Shown here piece by piece: positions 43,005 through 52,512 of a stretch of DNA of 64,000 nucleotides. Location: assembly GCA_025210475.1 (NCBI GenBank), contig JAOARW010000111.1, positions 168,758 through 232,757 of the forward strand, read 5' to 3'. Numbering within the stretch: position 1 is the stretch's first letter; each line of letters opens with the position of its first letter. The notes under the pieces are model-generated. The model did not search any database, was not told where the DNA came from, and worked only from the letters and a program-made list of their open reading frames with translations. Position numbers and translations under genes: made by a program. The stretch is from Carboxylicivirga sp. Its GTDB lineage: Bacteria > Bacteroidota > Bacteroidia > Bacteroidales > Marinilabiliaceae.

Positions 43005-46000
43005 CTAATTACCCGATTTTCCATATTTTGATGGTGGAATTCCATAAACATTTCTGAAACATTGACTGAAATATTTTGCAGAACTAAATCCCATGGCATA
43101 GGCAACGTCAGTAACATTTAAAGAAGGATCAGCCGTTAGTAGAGAGGCTGCCTTTTTAATTCTAAATGACTGTACAAAGTCGTTTGGCGTTTGCCCTGTA
43201 ATCGCTTTTACCTTTCGGTATAAATTGGAACGACTGATATTCATCTCAGACGCAAAGTAATCTACATCAAATTTCTCATTATCAATGTTGCTCTCAATCA
43301 CTGATTCGAGTTTCTTCATCCATTCCAGATCAAGCTTATTCTTAGCAATCTCACTTACATCCAATTTGGGTTCTGATTTGTATCTATTCTGAAGCACAAT
43401 ACGATTCTGCAGCAAGTTTTTCACTCTTGCTTTAAGCATTCTACTACTAAATGGTTTCGATACGTAATCATCTGCTCCTAATTCAATTCCCTCTAGTTTG
43501 TTTTCGAATGATGTTTTGGCGGTTAATAAAATAATCGGGATATGCGATGTTTCAATGTTTCGTTTCAGTTTTGCACACATTTCAGTTCCCGATTGGTTAG
43601 GCATCATTACATCTGAGATAATAATATCAGGTTGTTTTTCCAAGGCCAATTTCATTCCTTCCTGTCCATCAATAGCCTCTGTTATGTGGTATAAATCCTC
43701 AAATAAAGCGCTTATCATCAATCTAACATCGGCATTATCTTCAACAATGAGTAAATGCATCTTATTATCATTTTCATTGTTGACAACACTTTCTTCTGTA
43801 AACCGAAGCTTATTATCCTTTTCCTTTATAACACTTGGTTCATCCGCCCTATCATCTATCACCAGGTCATTTAAAATCTGTTCTTCTGCAAAATGTTCTT
43901 TCCCTTTTAATAATCTAATCGAGAATGTACTTCCTTGCCCCTCTTTACTTTCAGCCAATAACTGTCCATGATGTGCATCAACAATACCTTTAGAATAGGC
44001 TAAGCCGATACCACTACTCCCGGAAAATCCTTCTCTTTTAATTGAATTATCCCCTTGAAAAAAACGGTTAAAGATGTTTTTAAGATCTGATTCGCTAATA
44101 CCACAACCATTATCTTCAATGCTAATGGTAAAACACTTATCATCTTCAAGAACTCGCACATTAACCTGTGCCGGTGACTTATCCAGATACTTAATCGAAT
44201 TATTTATTAAATTATTAATCACTTTTCCCATTTGGTTCCTATCCATCCAAATGGTTTCGATATCATCCTGCACAAAACTCGAATACTCAATATCTTCTCG
44301 TTTAAAATATTCTTCAAAATAATATATCTGATCTTTAACAAACTGATGAATATTTACTTCCGAAACCTTTAACTTCAGATGTCCTTGCTCAAGTTTTCTA
44401 AAATCGAGAAGTTCATTAACCAAGTCATTCAGTTTTTGAGAATTCATGTATACGGTTCTTAAAGACTTTTCTATTTTTTTCGGCAAGCCTTTTTCTTCAA
44501 ATATCTTCTCCACAAACCCTGTAATCAATGTTAATGGCGTTCTGAACTCATGGGAGATATTGGTAAAAAACAACAACTTAGTCTTGGTCAAATTGGCCTC
44601 ATTTTCCCGGTTTAGTTTTTCAACTGACAACTGATGCGACAGATTTAATTTGTCGAATCGGTTTCGCATAAACCAATAAAGAATCACAAGGATTGTAAAA
44701 ACATAAAACACAATGGCATACCACCGCTGATAAACAGGAGCAATCACTTTTATTTCAAGATCTTTTTCAGTCAGCACCTTCTGAGTGATGGGGCTTACCG
44801 CCTGGATTCGTAATTTATAAGTTCCGGCATCTAAGTTTGTAAAAGTTACCGATGTTTGTTCTCCATAATCAAGCCATTCTTTATTAAAACCTTCCAGTTT
44901 TATCCGGTAGTTACTTTTTAAGTCATCAACGTAATGGCAAGTTGTATAGTTAATTTTTAAAGTCTTATGTTCTGGTTGTAGAATAATTCGATCGGTAAAA
45001 ACCATTGCCTGACTTAATATTCCTGTTTTGTCTCCTGCTTGTATCGGCTGATTATTAACATCAATCGAGGAGAATAATAGCTTTGCTTTTCTTGATTCGG
45101 CAAAAAACTCATCCTCTTTGAATGAAATGATACCATTAATACCACCAACAAATATGCGTTGATCGTCCAATAACAAAGCGCGCTTGTTTAGCTCTTTTAA
45201 AGGAAAGCCTTCGTCTCTTTGGTGATTATAAAAAAGTTCATCTGTTTTGTTATAAACACTTAATCCGCTGATGGTAGATACCCATATCTGTCCATCTTTA
45301 CTTTCTTTTATCTCGTATATAAAATTGCTTTGTAATGTTGAGTTTTCAGATGTAAAAGAAATGCAACTTTCATCAGTTTTATTAATCTTTACCAATCCAC
45401 TACCAAAGGTGCCGACCCAAATATTATTGTTATGATCCTCTCGAATTGAGAATACAATGTTTTCATTTAGAAGTTGTCCTTCTTCCTGAGAACTATAACT
45501 CACAATGGTTTGCAAAGTAGGATTATACCTCAGTAAATCATTAATCGTTCCAATCCAAACATCCCCTGCTTCATCAATTAGAATCGAGTAAATGATGGTT
45601 TGATTAAATCTTCCATACCTCTCATCTAAGAAAGGTGCGAATGTTTGATCTTCGATATTAAAAAAAAGCACACCAGAGTTTGTTCCTAATAGCAACCCAT
45701 CCTGATATGGAACAATACACGAAATTACATTTGATTGAATGGTGTTTGGATCATTTATATCATTTACAAAACGCTGTACCTTATTTGTAAGAATATTAAC
45801 AACATTGAATCCATCATTGTGAGTTCCTATGTACATTGTCTCTTCTCCATCGAAATAAATTGACTGAATATTATTACCAGACAATCCATCCTTTTTTGTA
45901 AAATACTTAACCTTATTGTTTGTTTTATCAATGATATTAATTCCTCCACCTTCGGTACCAGCCCATATCTTATGATTATTATCTTCAACCATTTGTGTCA

Positions 46001-47066
46001 CCATATCATTACTCAAACGATAGGTTCCTTCTAACTGTGTAGAATAATGGTAATATACATCTGCTTTTAGATTACAATAATTAACGCCACCATAATAGGT
46101 ACCTACCCAAGCATTATTATTACTATCAAATAAAATTGAAAATATGGCATCGTGACTTAAACTATAAATGTTTTTGCTATTAGCGGTATAATTCTGTATA
46201 GCTCCATTCTCCGGATTTAAAATACTCAAACCATTCAGTGTTCCAATCCATATTTTACCTTGGTTATCCTGAGAAATTTCATAGACAACATTGCTGCATA
46301 AACCATTATCGACATTATAATGCGCTATTTCATCCAAATTTTCATCATAAGCATATATACCACCATCAATGGTTCCTACCCATATATTCCCAATTCGATC
46401 TTGAAAAAAATGAGAGATTTTGATACCATTGGCAATTTCAATTTTAGTACCAGACTTGTATTTCACCAGGTTAACTTCTGACTTTTTACTTAACCTCATA
46501 CTTGCCAGAAGAGCACCATCCTGAAGAACCAACAATTCATTAATTACCGGCAACAATTTTGAGAATTCCTTTTGATAGGAGTGCATTTTTTTATCCCAAT
46601 CTAATTCGGCTATCCCTTTATTAGTGCCAAGAAGTATCTTATTTTGATATTTAACAATAGTACTTGCCTTGACAGGGTATTGCTCAAATCTCGATGTTTT
46701 AAAATCTAAACGCGATATACCTTTTCTGGTCAATACCCAAAGGTGTTGGCCATCAACAAGTAGTTCAAGAACATAATGCCCAAGTAAGGAAGTAGAATCA
46801 CCTGGCAAAGAGTTATAAACCTTATTGCTAACGCCATCGAAACAATTAAGCCCATTGCGCGTTCCAAACCATATTCGGTTTAAACTATCCTCCTCAATAC
46901 ACAAAACGGAAGATTGAGATAAGCCCTGATCGACTAAAAAGTGATTAAACTTTATTTGTTGAGTTTGTGCAAAGCCAGATAGAGCATAAAGCAATAATCC
47001 AATTACAATGTTGATTCGTCTGCATTTTATACCATATCCAATTAATCTATCAACCTGTATTTTCAT
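43005..47066 (-). CDS. Hybrid two-component system (HTCS) sensor-regulator of the sulfatase/GH20 PUL
   Basis: A one-protein signalling system of about 1353 residues (ATG at 47066 before the signal sequence; an in-frame ATG at 47117 adds 17 residues). Periplasmic: two beta-propellers of reg_prop repeats (about 35-690, many GNIWVGT-type motifs) and a Y_Y_Y domain (about 700-770). A transmembrane helix lies at about 780-800 (WYAIVFYVFTILVILYWF). Cytoplasmic: HisKA with H839 in ISHEFRTPLTLITG, HATPase (SGSSGIGLAYSKGIV), a receiver domain with D1152 in IIISDVMMP, and a C-terminal AraC-type DNA-binding domain (about 1255-1350). It lies upstream of and in line with the PUL and probably binds the repeated 45-bp element. 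Confidence 0.96.
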   Translation of the reverse strand: MKIQVDRLIGYGIKCRRINIVIGLLLYALSGFAQTQQIKFNHFLVDQGLSQSSVLCIEEDSLNRIWFGTRNGLNCFDGVSNKVYNSLPGDSTSLLGHYVLELLVDGQHLWVLTRKGISRLDFKTSRFEQYPVKASTIVKYQNKILLGTNKGIAELDWDKKMHSYQKEFSKLLPVINELLVLQDGALLASMRLSKKSEVNLVKYKSGTKIEIANGIKISHFFQDRIGNIWVGTIDGGIYAYDENLDEIAHYNVDNGLCSNVVYEISQDNQGKIWIGTLNGLSILNPENGAIQNYTANSKNIYSLSHDAIFSILFDSNNNAWVGTYYGGVNYCNLKADVYYHYSTQLEGTYRLSNDMVTQMVEDNNHKIWAGTEGGGINIIDKTNNKVKYFTKKDGLSGNNIQSIYFDGEETMYIGTHNDGFNVVNILTNKVQRFVNDINDPNTIQSNVISCIVPYQDGLLLGTNSGVLFFNIEDQTFAPFLDERYGRFNQTIIYSILIDEAGDVWIGTINDLLRYNPTLQTIVSYSSQEEGQLLNENIVFSIREDHNNNIWVGTFGSGLVKINKTDESCISFTSENSTLQSNFIYEIKESKDGQIWVSTISGLSVYNKTDELFYNHQRDEGFPLKELNKRALLLDDQRIFVGGINGIISFKEDEFFAESRKAKLLFSSIDVNNQPIQAGDKTGILSQAMVFTDRIILQPEHKTLKINYTTCHYVDDLKSNYRIKLEGFNKEWLDYGEQTSVTFTNLDAGTYKLRIQAVSPITQKVLTEKDLEIKVIAPVYQRWYAIVFYVFTILVILYWFMRNRFDKLNLSHQLSVEKLNRENEANLTKTKLLFFTNISHEFRTPLTLITGFVEKIFEEKGLPKKIEKSLRTVYMNSQKLNDLVNELLDFRKLEQGHLKLKVSEVNIHQFVKDQIYYFEEYFKREDIEYSSFVQDDIETIWMDRNQMGKVINNLINNSIKYLDKSPAQVNVRVLEDDKCFTISIEDNGCGISESDLKNIFNRFFQGDNSIKREGFSGSSGIGLAYSKGIVDAHHGQLLAESKEGQGSTFSIRLLKGKEHFAEEQILNDLVIDDRADEPSVIKEKDNKLRFTEESVVNNENDNKMHLLIVEDNADVRLMISALFEDLYHITEAIDGQEGMKLALEKQPDIIISDVMMPNQSGTEMCAKLKRNIETSHIPIILLTAKTSFENKLEGIELGADDYVSKPFSSRMLKARVKNLLQNRIVLQNRYKSEPKLDVSEIAKNKLDLEWMKKLESVIESNIDNEKFDVDYFASEMNISRSNLYRKVKAITGQTPNDFVQSFRIKKAASLLTADPSLNVTDVAYAMGFSSAKYFSQCFRNVYGIPPSKYGKSGN

Positions 47067-47279
47067 CAAAGAATAAATAAGTTCTAACACACCTTTTCCC
47101 AAAAATGGTTGCCACATTTAAACGCTATGCAATACATTTTCCTATTTAACAGTTGAGGATAGAGTACTTGTATTTAATGGACTAATGCGGCGACTCCATG
47201 GCGAATATATAAAGAAATAATTGCATTAAGAATACTTATTTTAGGCTTTATCATCAATCATCGTCTCATATCCGATTCT

Positions 47280-48455
47280 TTAATCGGAGTTTAAAATTCG
47301 CTCACATGTTTGCCAGGCCATCAAATACATCCGTGGAATATGGAAAGGTCCCTTCCATATATTGCCTTTTAGAGGCACCGAAATACGTCCGTCGCGGTGG
47401 AGATAACCAAACCATTCACCATATTCTTCATCCGGGAAGTGTTTAAACGTCCATTCATGCACCTGATCATGCATTGTTTTGTACCTTTCATCACCCGTTA
47501 ACTCATAGGCCACTAAAGTAGCAATAATGGTCTCATTATGTGGCCACCAGAACTTCATATCCTGCCAGTATTCCTGAACGGGTAAGCCTTTTACATCGCG
47601 GAAATACAAAATACCACCGTACTCTTTATCCCAGCCTATTTCCCACATCCAATCCAACATTTTGGTGCCTAACCGAATTAAATCTTTATCATTGTTCCGG
47701 TATTTGGCTTCCTGCATTACAAACCAGGCTCCTTCAATAGCATGACCCGGATTGAGCAGACGTCCATCAAAGTGATCAAGAAACTCTCCATTGGGTCCAA
47801 CGGTTTCCATCACCGCCCTAAAATCCTCGTTGATAAACTTTGTTTGAATCTCCCAAATCCATCTATCAATGCAGGCTGTGTATGAATCATCATCAAGGTA
47901 CTTTCGTAATTCCTGAGCTGTTACAATTCCAATCATCGGCCCACCCATTCCAATCATCTGACGATGCTCTGTAAATTTTGGTTCGATTAAACCAGGAGTG
48001 GTATTGTACTTGTAAAAAGTATCGAAGGCTTTACGGGCTTTATCGGCATACATCTCTTCTCCGGTTGCCTTGTAATAAGCAGCATAGGCAATGGCAGCAA
48101 AAGATTCGGAGAATACGTAGCGGCGTTTGCGAATCGGATTGCCTTTCTTATCCACAATGAAAAACATCTTTCCATCCGTATCAAAACAATGCGCATCTAA
48201 AAAATCAATGCCATGCTTAGCCAGCTTCAACCATTCTTCCTTTTGCTCTACCTCGTTGTAAAGTGCTCCCAACATCCAGGTAAAACGCCCCGTCTGCCAA
48301 ACGCCTTTATCGGTATCGATTACCGTTCCGTCGCGATCCAAACAAAAGGTAAATCCTCCATCTTCTTCATCAATACAGTGCTTAATCCAAAAGGGAATGA
48401 TGTTATTTAAAAGTCCTTCTTTATAAATGGAGCTGTATTCTTTTATGGTTTTCAT
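47280..48455 (-). CDS. N-acylglucosamine 2-epimerase family protein (probable ManNAc to GlcNAc epimerase)
   Basis: A cytoplasmic (alpha/alpha)6-barrel enzyme of 391 residues, the standard length of the AGE/renin-binding-protein family. Visible family segments include GVWQTGRFTWMLGALYN, YVFSESFAAIAYAAYYKATG, LLNPGHAIEGAWFVMQEA (catalytic His) and KFWWPHNETIIA with a second His. In Bacteroidota sialic acid pathways this family converts N-acetylmannosamine released by the lyase to N-acetylglucosamine. It is the last gene of a run with the NanM-transporter and NanA-like lyase genes (82 bp gap), which supports that role; cellobiose epimerases are a related alternative. Confidence 0.9.
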   Translation of the reverse strand: MKTIKEYSSIYKEGLLNNIIPFWIKHCIDEEDGGFTFCLDRDGTVIDTDKGVWQTGRFTWMLGALYNEVEQKEEWLKLAKHGIDFLDAHCFDTDGKMFFIVDKKGNPIRKRRYVFSESFAAIAYAAYYKATGEEMYADKARKAFDTFYKYNTTPGLIEPKFTEHRQMIGMGGPMIGIVTAQELRKYLDDDSYTACIDRWIWEIQTKFINEDFRAVMETVGPNGEFLDHFDGRLLNPGHAIEGAWFVMQEAKYRNNDKDLIRLGTKMLDWMWEIGWDKEYGGILYFRDVKGLPVQEYWQDMKFWWPHNETIIATLVAYELTGDERYKTMHDQVHEWTFKHFPDEEYGEWFGYLHRDGRISVPLKGNIWKGPFHIPRMYLMAWQTCERILNSD

Positions 48456-48537
48456 TTATATCTGTTTTTATGGAATTTGCTCGTAATTCGACTATTTGAA
48501 GTTTTAAAGTAGTCGCACTCCGAGTAACCCTCTTTTC

Positions 48538-51231
48538 TTAATTCAAATCCTTAATGGTTAAGCCCTTCAGATCAACAGCTCTTTCGGGTAAAATAAAACT
48601 CATAAGCCAGGCAATTAACACCGAGGTTAGCATGCCGATAAAGCCAAACATCAAGAAATGAATATCAGTGTATTGCTTTATAAAAATCAATAGAATTGTA
48701 GCTGTAATAAATCCGGTTAGTGCAGCTCGCGCCTTGATTCGTGTAAAAAAAATTCCCATCAGGAATAAGCCACCCAATCCACTGGCTAACAGGCCAAGGA
48801 TATAATTGAAATAATCAAATAGTGAAAGAATATTCCAGGTTGCCATCAATAGTGCCAATGCAATACCAAGGCCTCCCAAAATCACACCCGACCAGCGGGC
48901 AACTCGAAGATTAATTCGATCGCTTCGCCCTTTAAAGAAATGTTGATACAAATCGGCAGTAAAAGCAGTGGAAAGCGAGTTGATATTAGATGAAACGGTG
49001 GACATGGTGGCCGCAAAAATGGCCGCAATCAATAATCCTGCTAAGCCAATTGGCATTTTTGTCATGATAAAATGAGGAAAGATTGAATCCTGATTTTGCA
49101 TGGTAAAATTCATCTCGCCCGGCATTTGTTTATAATAAGCAAACAATGCTGTTCCGATAAAATAGAAAAGAAATGAGACGGCTATACTCAAGAATCCATT
49201 CATTACAATACTCTTGCCTGCAGATTTCTCGTCTTTGGTCGTCAGGTAACGCTGAATAACTGTTTGATCGCTACTGTATGAAATCAGATTATTGGCAATT
49301 CCTCCCAACGTCACTACCCAGATGGTAGGTTTTGAAAAATCCAGCGCCCCTTCATAGAAAGTGAATTTTGAGTTTTCAATGGAGATTTCCATCAATTGGT
49401 TCCATCCCCCATCCAAACCAGCGATTAGGAATATTGCAGCCAACACGGCCCCACCCATCAATACAAAGCCCTGAATAACATCGCCCCATACAACAGCTTC
49501 AACACCGCCCATAGTGCAATAAATAATGGTAATTACCCCCATTAACACAATACAAATGTAAATATCAATACCTGTTACCACCGTTAATGCCAGCGATGGA
49601 AGGAACAAAACCAGGGCCATTCGTGCCACCATAAACACAATAAAAAGTGTACTTGCCAACAAACGGGTAGCGTAATTAAATCGTTTTTCAAGGTATTCAT
49701 AAGCCGTTGTCACATTCAGGCGCCTGAAAAAAGGCAAGTAGTACTTCACCACCGGAAAAGCCATTATCAAAATGGTAATCGCCAAAGGAATGTATTTCCA
49801 GTCGGTAGCAAAGGTTTTGGCCGGTATCGCCATAAAAGTGATGGCACTCAACATTGTGGCAAAAATACTCATACCTGCAGCCCACCATGGGATTCGTCCG
49901 CCTCCTTTAAAGAAATCTTCAGTACTGTTTTCTTTTTTCATAAAGAAATACCCCAGGTAGAGCATCCCCAACAGATAGAGCAACAATACTGTCCAGTTAA
50001 TCGCACCAAAGATTGGTTCTGTACCCACTGATCCTTTATACACTTTGGCTGATCTGACTCCGGGTTTCACCTCTCCGTTTATGACTAACCAACCATCTTT
50101 TATTTTCACCATAGCGGCTCCTGCAGGCGCCGGGTATGGATAATCATCACCCTTAGACCACGATTGGGTGATGGTATTAAAAACTCTTACCTGGTTGTTG
50201 AAATTATACCATAAAGGTTCCTGGGTGAAATAATGATGTAACTTCGCTTCAACAGCATTTAATTGTGTTGCATCTTCTGTCAGTTTCAGCTTAGTACGTT
50301 GATGTTCCAACATCCAACCATATCGGAAAATTTGCTTATTAACACCCCCCACTGTTACGATGTGATGCGAGCCCACAGCTAAAGCAAATCCTCCATGCAG
50401 ACTATGGGCCTCTTCTCCTTGTACACTTATTTGACCTGTGGATGTCCATTCTTTGGTTTTTGGATTGAACTCCAAACCATCGGTATGTATCACCGGCTCA
50501 TCATATCCTTCGGGGAAGCATGAACCGCTATACAGAAACAAATGCTTCTCCTCCGCACTGTTCTGGGCCACCAGAATTGGTTGAATTCTACCTTCGCCGG
50601 GAAAACCGGATAATTGCTCCCACTTATCTTTCTTATTCAAGTTCAAACGAAGAAAGTTGTTTCCTACTGACCCATCTGCAATTCCTCCGGCCAGATAGAT
50701 ATAATCACCCATGGATGCACCGCCCATGTTATCCATCGTAAAAGGAAGGTCAGGCCATTGCTCCCATGAAACAGAGCGATTAGTTGCATCCCATTTCATC
50801 AGTTTAACCTGTTTGCTGGATGACTCATTATTTTTTCCTCCCACAAGCAACAGTCCCTCTTTTACTTCAACACATACGCCATAAGCCAATGGCTGAGTCA
50901 GCTGACCAACTAAATGCCATTGAGCATCCGTTCCCTGACTATGGTTAATGGCAAAAATATCACGATAGTAACGTTTCTTACCACCTTCATATACTGGTTC
51001 ACCTGGAAAATTACAGCCTCCGGCTACAAAAACCCAATCGCCAATTGATCCGGCAAAAGGACTAGCCAAACCTTTTTGAACAGCTTCTCCTCTTCCGGCC
51101 GGAAGACTCTTTAATTCTTTCCAGCTAAATTTATTTGTAAACCCTTTTGCTTCAATTTGCACAGTAGCAACCATCAACAAGATAATCACCAACAATGCTT
51201 TTGAAATCCTTTGATTGATATTAAACATCAT
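48538..51231 (-). CDS. Fusion of a NanM-like sialic acid mutarotase propeller with a sodium:solute symporter
   Basis: An 897-residue two-part protein. After a signal segment, residues about 35-395 form a kelch-type six-bladed propeller of the cyclically permuted mutarotase family (VAGGCNFPG, LLVGGKNN, YLAGGIAD, GSCFPEGYDEPV), related to NanM, which equilibrates Neu5Ac anomers. From about 407 to the end there are 13-14 hydrophobic helices of the SSS family (SiaT/PutP type: STEDFFKGGGRIPWWAAGMSIFATMLSAITF). The mutarotase would face the periplasm and hand the correct anomer to the attached Na+-driven permease. It sits 12 bp after the lyase gene. The ATG at 51228 (second Met) is equally possible as start. 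Confidence 0.93.
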   Translation of the reverse strand: MMFNINQRISKALLVIILLMVATVQIEAKGFTNKFSWKELKSLPAGRGEAVQKGLASPFAGSIGDWVFVAGGCNFPGEPVYEGGKKRYYRDIFAINHSQGTDAQWHLVGQLTQPLAYGVCVEVKEGLLLVGGKNNESSSKQVKLMKWDATNRSVSWEQWPDLPFTMDNMGGASMGDYIYLAGGIADGSVGNNFLRLNLNKKDKWEQLSGFPGEGRIQPILVAQNSAEEKHLFLYSGSCFPEGYDEPVIHTDGLEFNPKTKEWTSTGQISVQGEEAHSLHGGFALAVGSHHIVTVGGVNKQIFRYGWMLEHQRTKLKLTEDATQLNAVEAKLHHYFTQEPLWYNFNNQVRVFNTITQSWSKGDDYPYPAPAGAAMVKIKDGWLVINGEVKPGVRSAKVYKGSVGTEPIFGAINWTVLLLYLLGMLYLGYFFMKKENSTEDFFKGGGRIPWWAAGMSIFATMLSAITFMAIPAKTFATDWKYIPLAITILIMAFPVVKYYLPFFRRLNVTTAYEYLEKRFNYATRLLASTLFIVFMVARMALVLFLPSLALTVVTGIDIYICIVLMGVITIIYCTMGGVEAVVWGDVIQGFVLMGGAVLAAIFLIAGLDGGWNQLMEISIENSKFTFYEGALDFSKPTIWVVTLGGIANNLISYSSDQTVIQRYLTTKDEKSAGKSIVMNGFLSIAVSFLFYFIGTALFAYYKQMPGEMNFTMQNQDSIFPHFIMTKMPIGLAGLLIAAIFAATMSTVSSNINSLSTAFTADLYQHFFKGRSDRINLRVARWSGVILGGLGIALALLMATWNILSLFDYFNYILGLLASGLGGLFLMGIFFTRIKARAALTGFITATILLIFIKQYTDIHFLMFGFIGMLTSVLIAWLMSFILPERAVDLKGLTIKDLN

Positions 51232-51243
51232 CCACTAATTTGA

Positions 51244-52155
51244 TTACTTATTGCAGAAACTAAAGAAGTCAATGGCTTCCAATTCTTGCTTAACCAGCTT
51301 GCTTTCTTCTTCTGTAATAGTTTGCATTGGTAATCTATTAGGACCGCAATCAATACCCATAAACTTCATCATGTGCTTACCGGCCACAATATTACCCCTG
51401 AACCTGATCAGGATATTGATAAATAAATGCGATCGGTGCTGCAGTTCTCTGGCACGTTCTATATCATTATTTTCAAATGCTTCGGCCATTTCTTTGTAAA
51501 CCCCAAAGATGTGATTATAAGTACCTCCTACACCTGCTCTTGTGCCATAAGCTAATCCTGAAAGGTAAGTTTCATCCAAACCATGTAGCATCTCGAATTT
51601 ACCGTCTGCCACATATTTACACTGATCGAATTCATACATATTATCATGTGTGTACTTTACACCTGCAAAATTTGGAATCTCCTTATCTGCTTCGGTTAAC
51701 AAATCAACCACCGATAACGATACATTATTCAATGGTGGAATATGATAATAGTAAAACGGTAACTCAGAAGCAGCTTCAGCAATTACTTTGCAATAAGCTA
51801 CCAACTCTTCATTACGACGAGGAGGCAAAAATGCGGGGGCCATTGAGGCAATGGCATAAGCGCCAGTTTCAGCTGCATGTTTAGCCAATACTTTCTGATC
51901 TTCCAGGCATGTTCCACCCGTGTGCACAATCACCTTTAATCGTCCATTTGAGGCAATCAACCAACGTTCTGCTATCTTTTTACGCTCTTCTATAGTAAGC
52001 AAAGCTCCCTCGCCTGAACTGCCACAGATAAAAGCCCCATCCAACTGATTGCGTACTAAGAAATCGGCATAATTATCAATTCTATCGTAATTAATGCTAC
52101 CATCGGCATGCATTGGTGTAAATGGTGCTGCTATCGATCCGTTTATTTTTTTCAT
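51244..52155 (-). CDS. nanA: N-acetylneuraminate lyase-like aldolase (DapA/NanA family)
   Basis: A cytoplasmic TIM-barrel aldolase of 303 residues. The Schiff-base lysine is K167 in FAGVKYTHDNM, and the catalytic Tyr is in FYYYHIPPLNNVS. GSSGEGALLTIEERK near residue 45 carries the pyruvate-carboxylate site; the second Ser replaces the Thr of dihydrodipicolinate synthases, as in sialic acid lyases. It cleaves N-acetylneuraminate to pyruvate and N-acetylmannosamine, which the epimerase encoded downstream would convert to GlcNAc. It lies directly before the NanM-transporter gene. The genomic setting makes DapA (lysine synthesis) unlikely. Confidence 0.92.
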   Translation of the reverse strand: MKKINGSIAAPFTPMHADGSINYDRIDNYADFLVRNQLDGAFICGSSGEGALLTIEERKKIAERWLIASNGRLKVIVHTGGTCLEDQKVLAKHAAETGAYAIASMAPAFLPPRRNEELVAYCKVIAEAASELPFYYYHIPPLNNVSLSVVDLLTEADKEIPNFAGVKYTHDNMYEFDQCKYVADGKFEMLHGLDETYLSGLAYGTRAGVGGTYNHIFGVYKEMAEAFENNDIERARELQHRSHLFINILIRFRGNIVAGKHMMKFMGIDCGPNRLPMQTITEEESKLVKQELEAIDFFSFCNK

Positions 52156-52276
52156 ATTTTTCTAATAAGTATCAAGATTAAAGTATCAAGACTAATGACT
52201 GGTTTACTGGACTTATAAAAACTTAAAGTCCTTTAATATCCTATTTCGCTTTATACTCAATCATGAAAATGTATTA

Positions 52277-52501
52277 TTATTTACTATTAAATTCCGTATT
52301 AAAAGTTGATGCGGGCAAGCCATAATCATCTCCTAATAATGCCTGTAAATGAGATGGGTATACATTTATTTGTCTGTCTTCTATACTATATCCATAGGTC
52401 ACTGAGTTGCCAAGGCAAGCCACTTTCAGTTTTTTGCTTTGTGCCGATGAAAGGAATGGGGTGATCAGACAAGACAGAAGAATGAAAATTGCTTTTCTCA
52501 T
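52277..52501 (-). pseudogene. Internally deleted sialate O-acetylesterase (SGNH) remnant
   Basis: A 74-residue frame from the ATG at 52501. It has a good signal peptide (to about residue 21) and the start of an SGNH/GDSL hydrolase, KLKVACLGNSVTYGYSIEDR, with the block-I Ser. It then jumps after LLGDDY to GLPASTFNTE, which resembles the extreme C-terminus of Bacteroidota sialate O-acetylesterases (GLPASPFRT-like), and stops. The bulk of the enzyme, several hundred residues, is missing with no frameshift, so this looks like an in-frame internal deletion. It keeps its operon place between the creatininase-like and lyase genes. It has no catalytic Asp-His and should be inactive. Confidence 0.72.
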
Positions 52502-52512
52502 TATAACTTGAA

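Noticed and set aside
43498..43971. Open frame of 157 codons on the plus strand
   Set aside because: It is antisense to the receiver and kinase region of the HTCS, which is unambiguous; no independent start signal or family motif.
51244..52155. NanA-like gene as dihydrodipicolinate synthase (dapA)
   Set aside because: GSSGE near residue 45 and the operon with the NanM-transporter and AGE epimerase genes fit a sialic acid lyase; no lysine-pathway genes are nearby.
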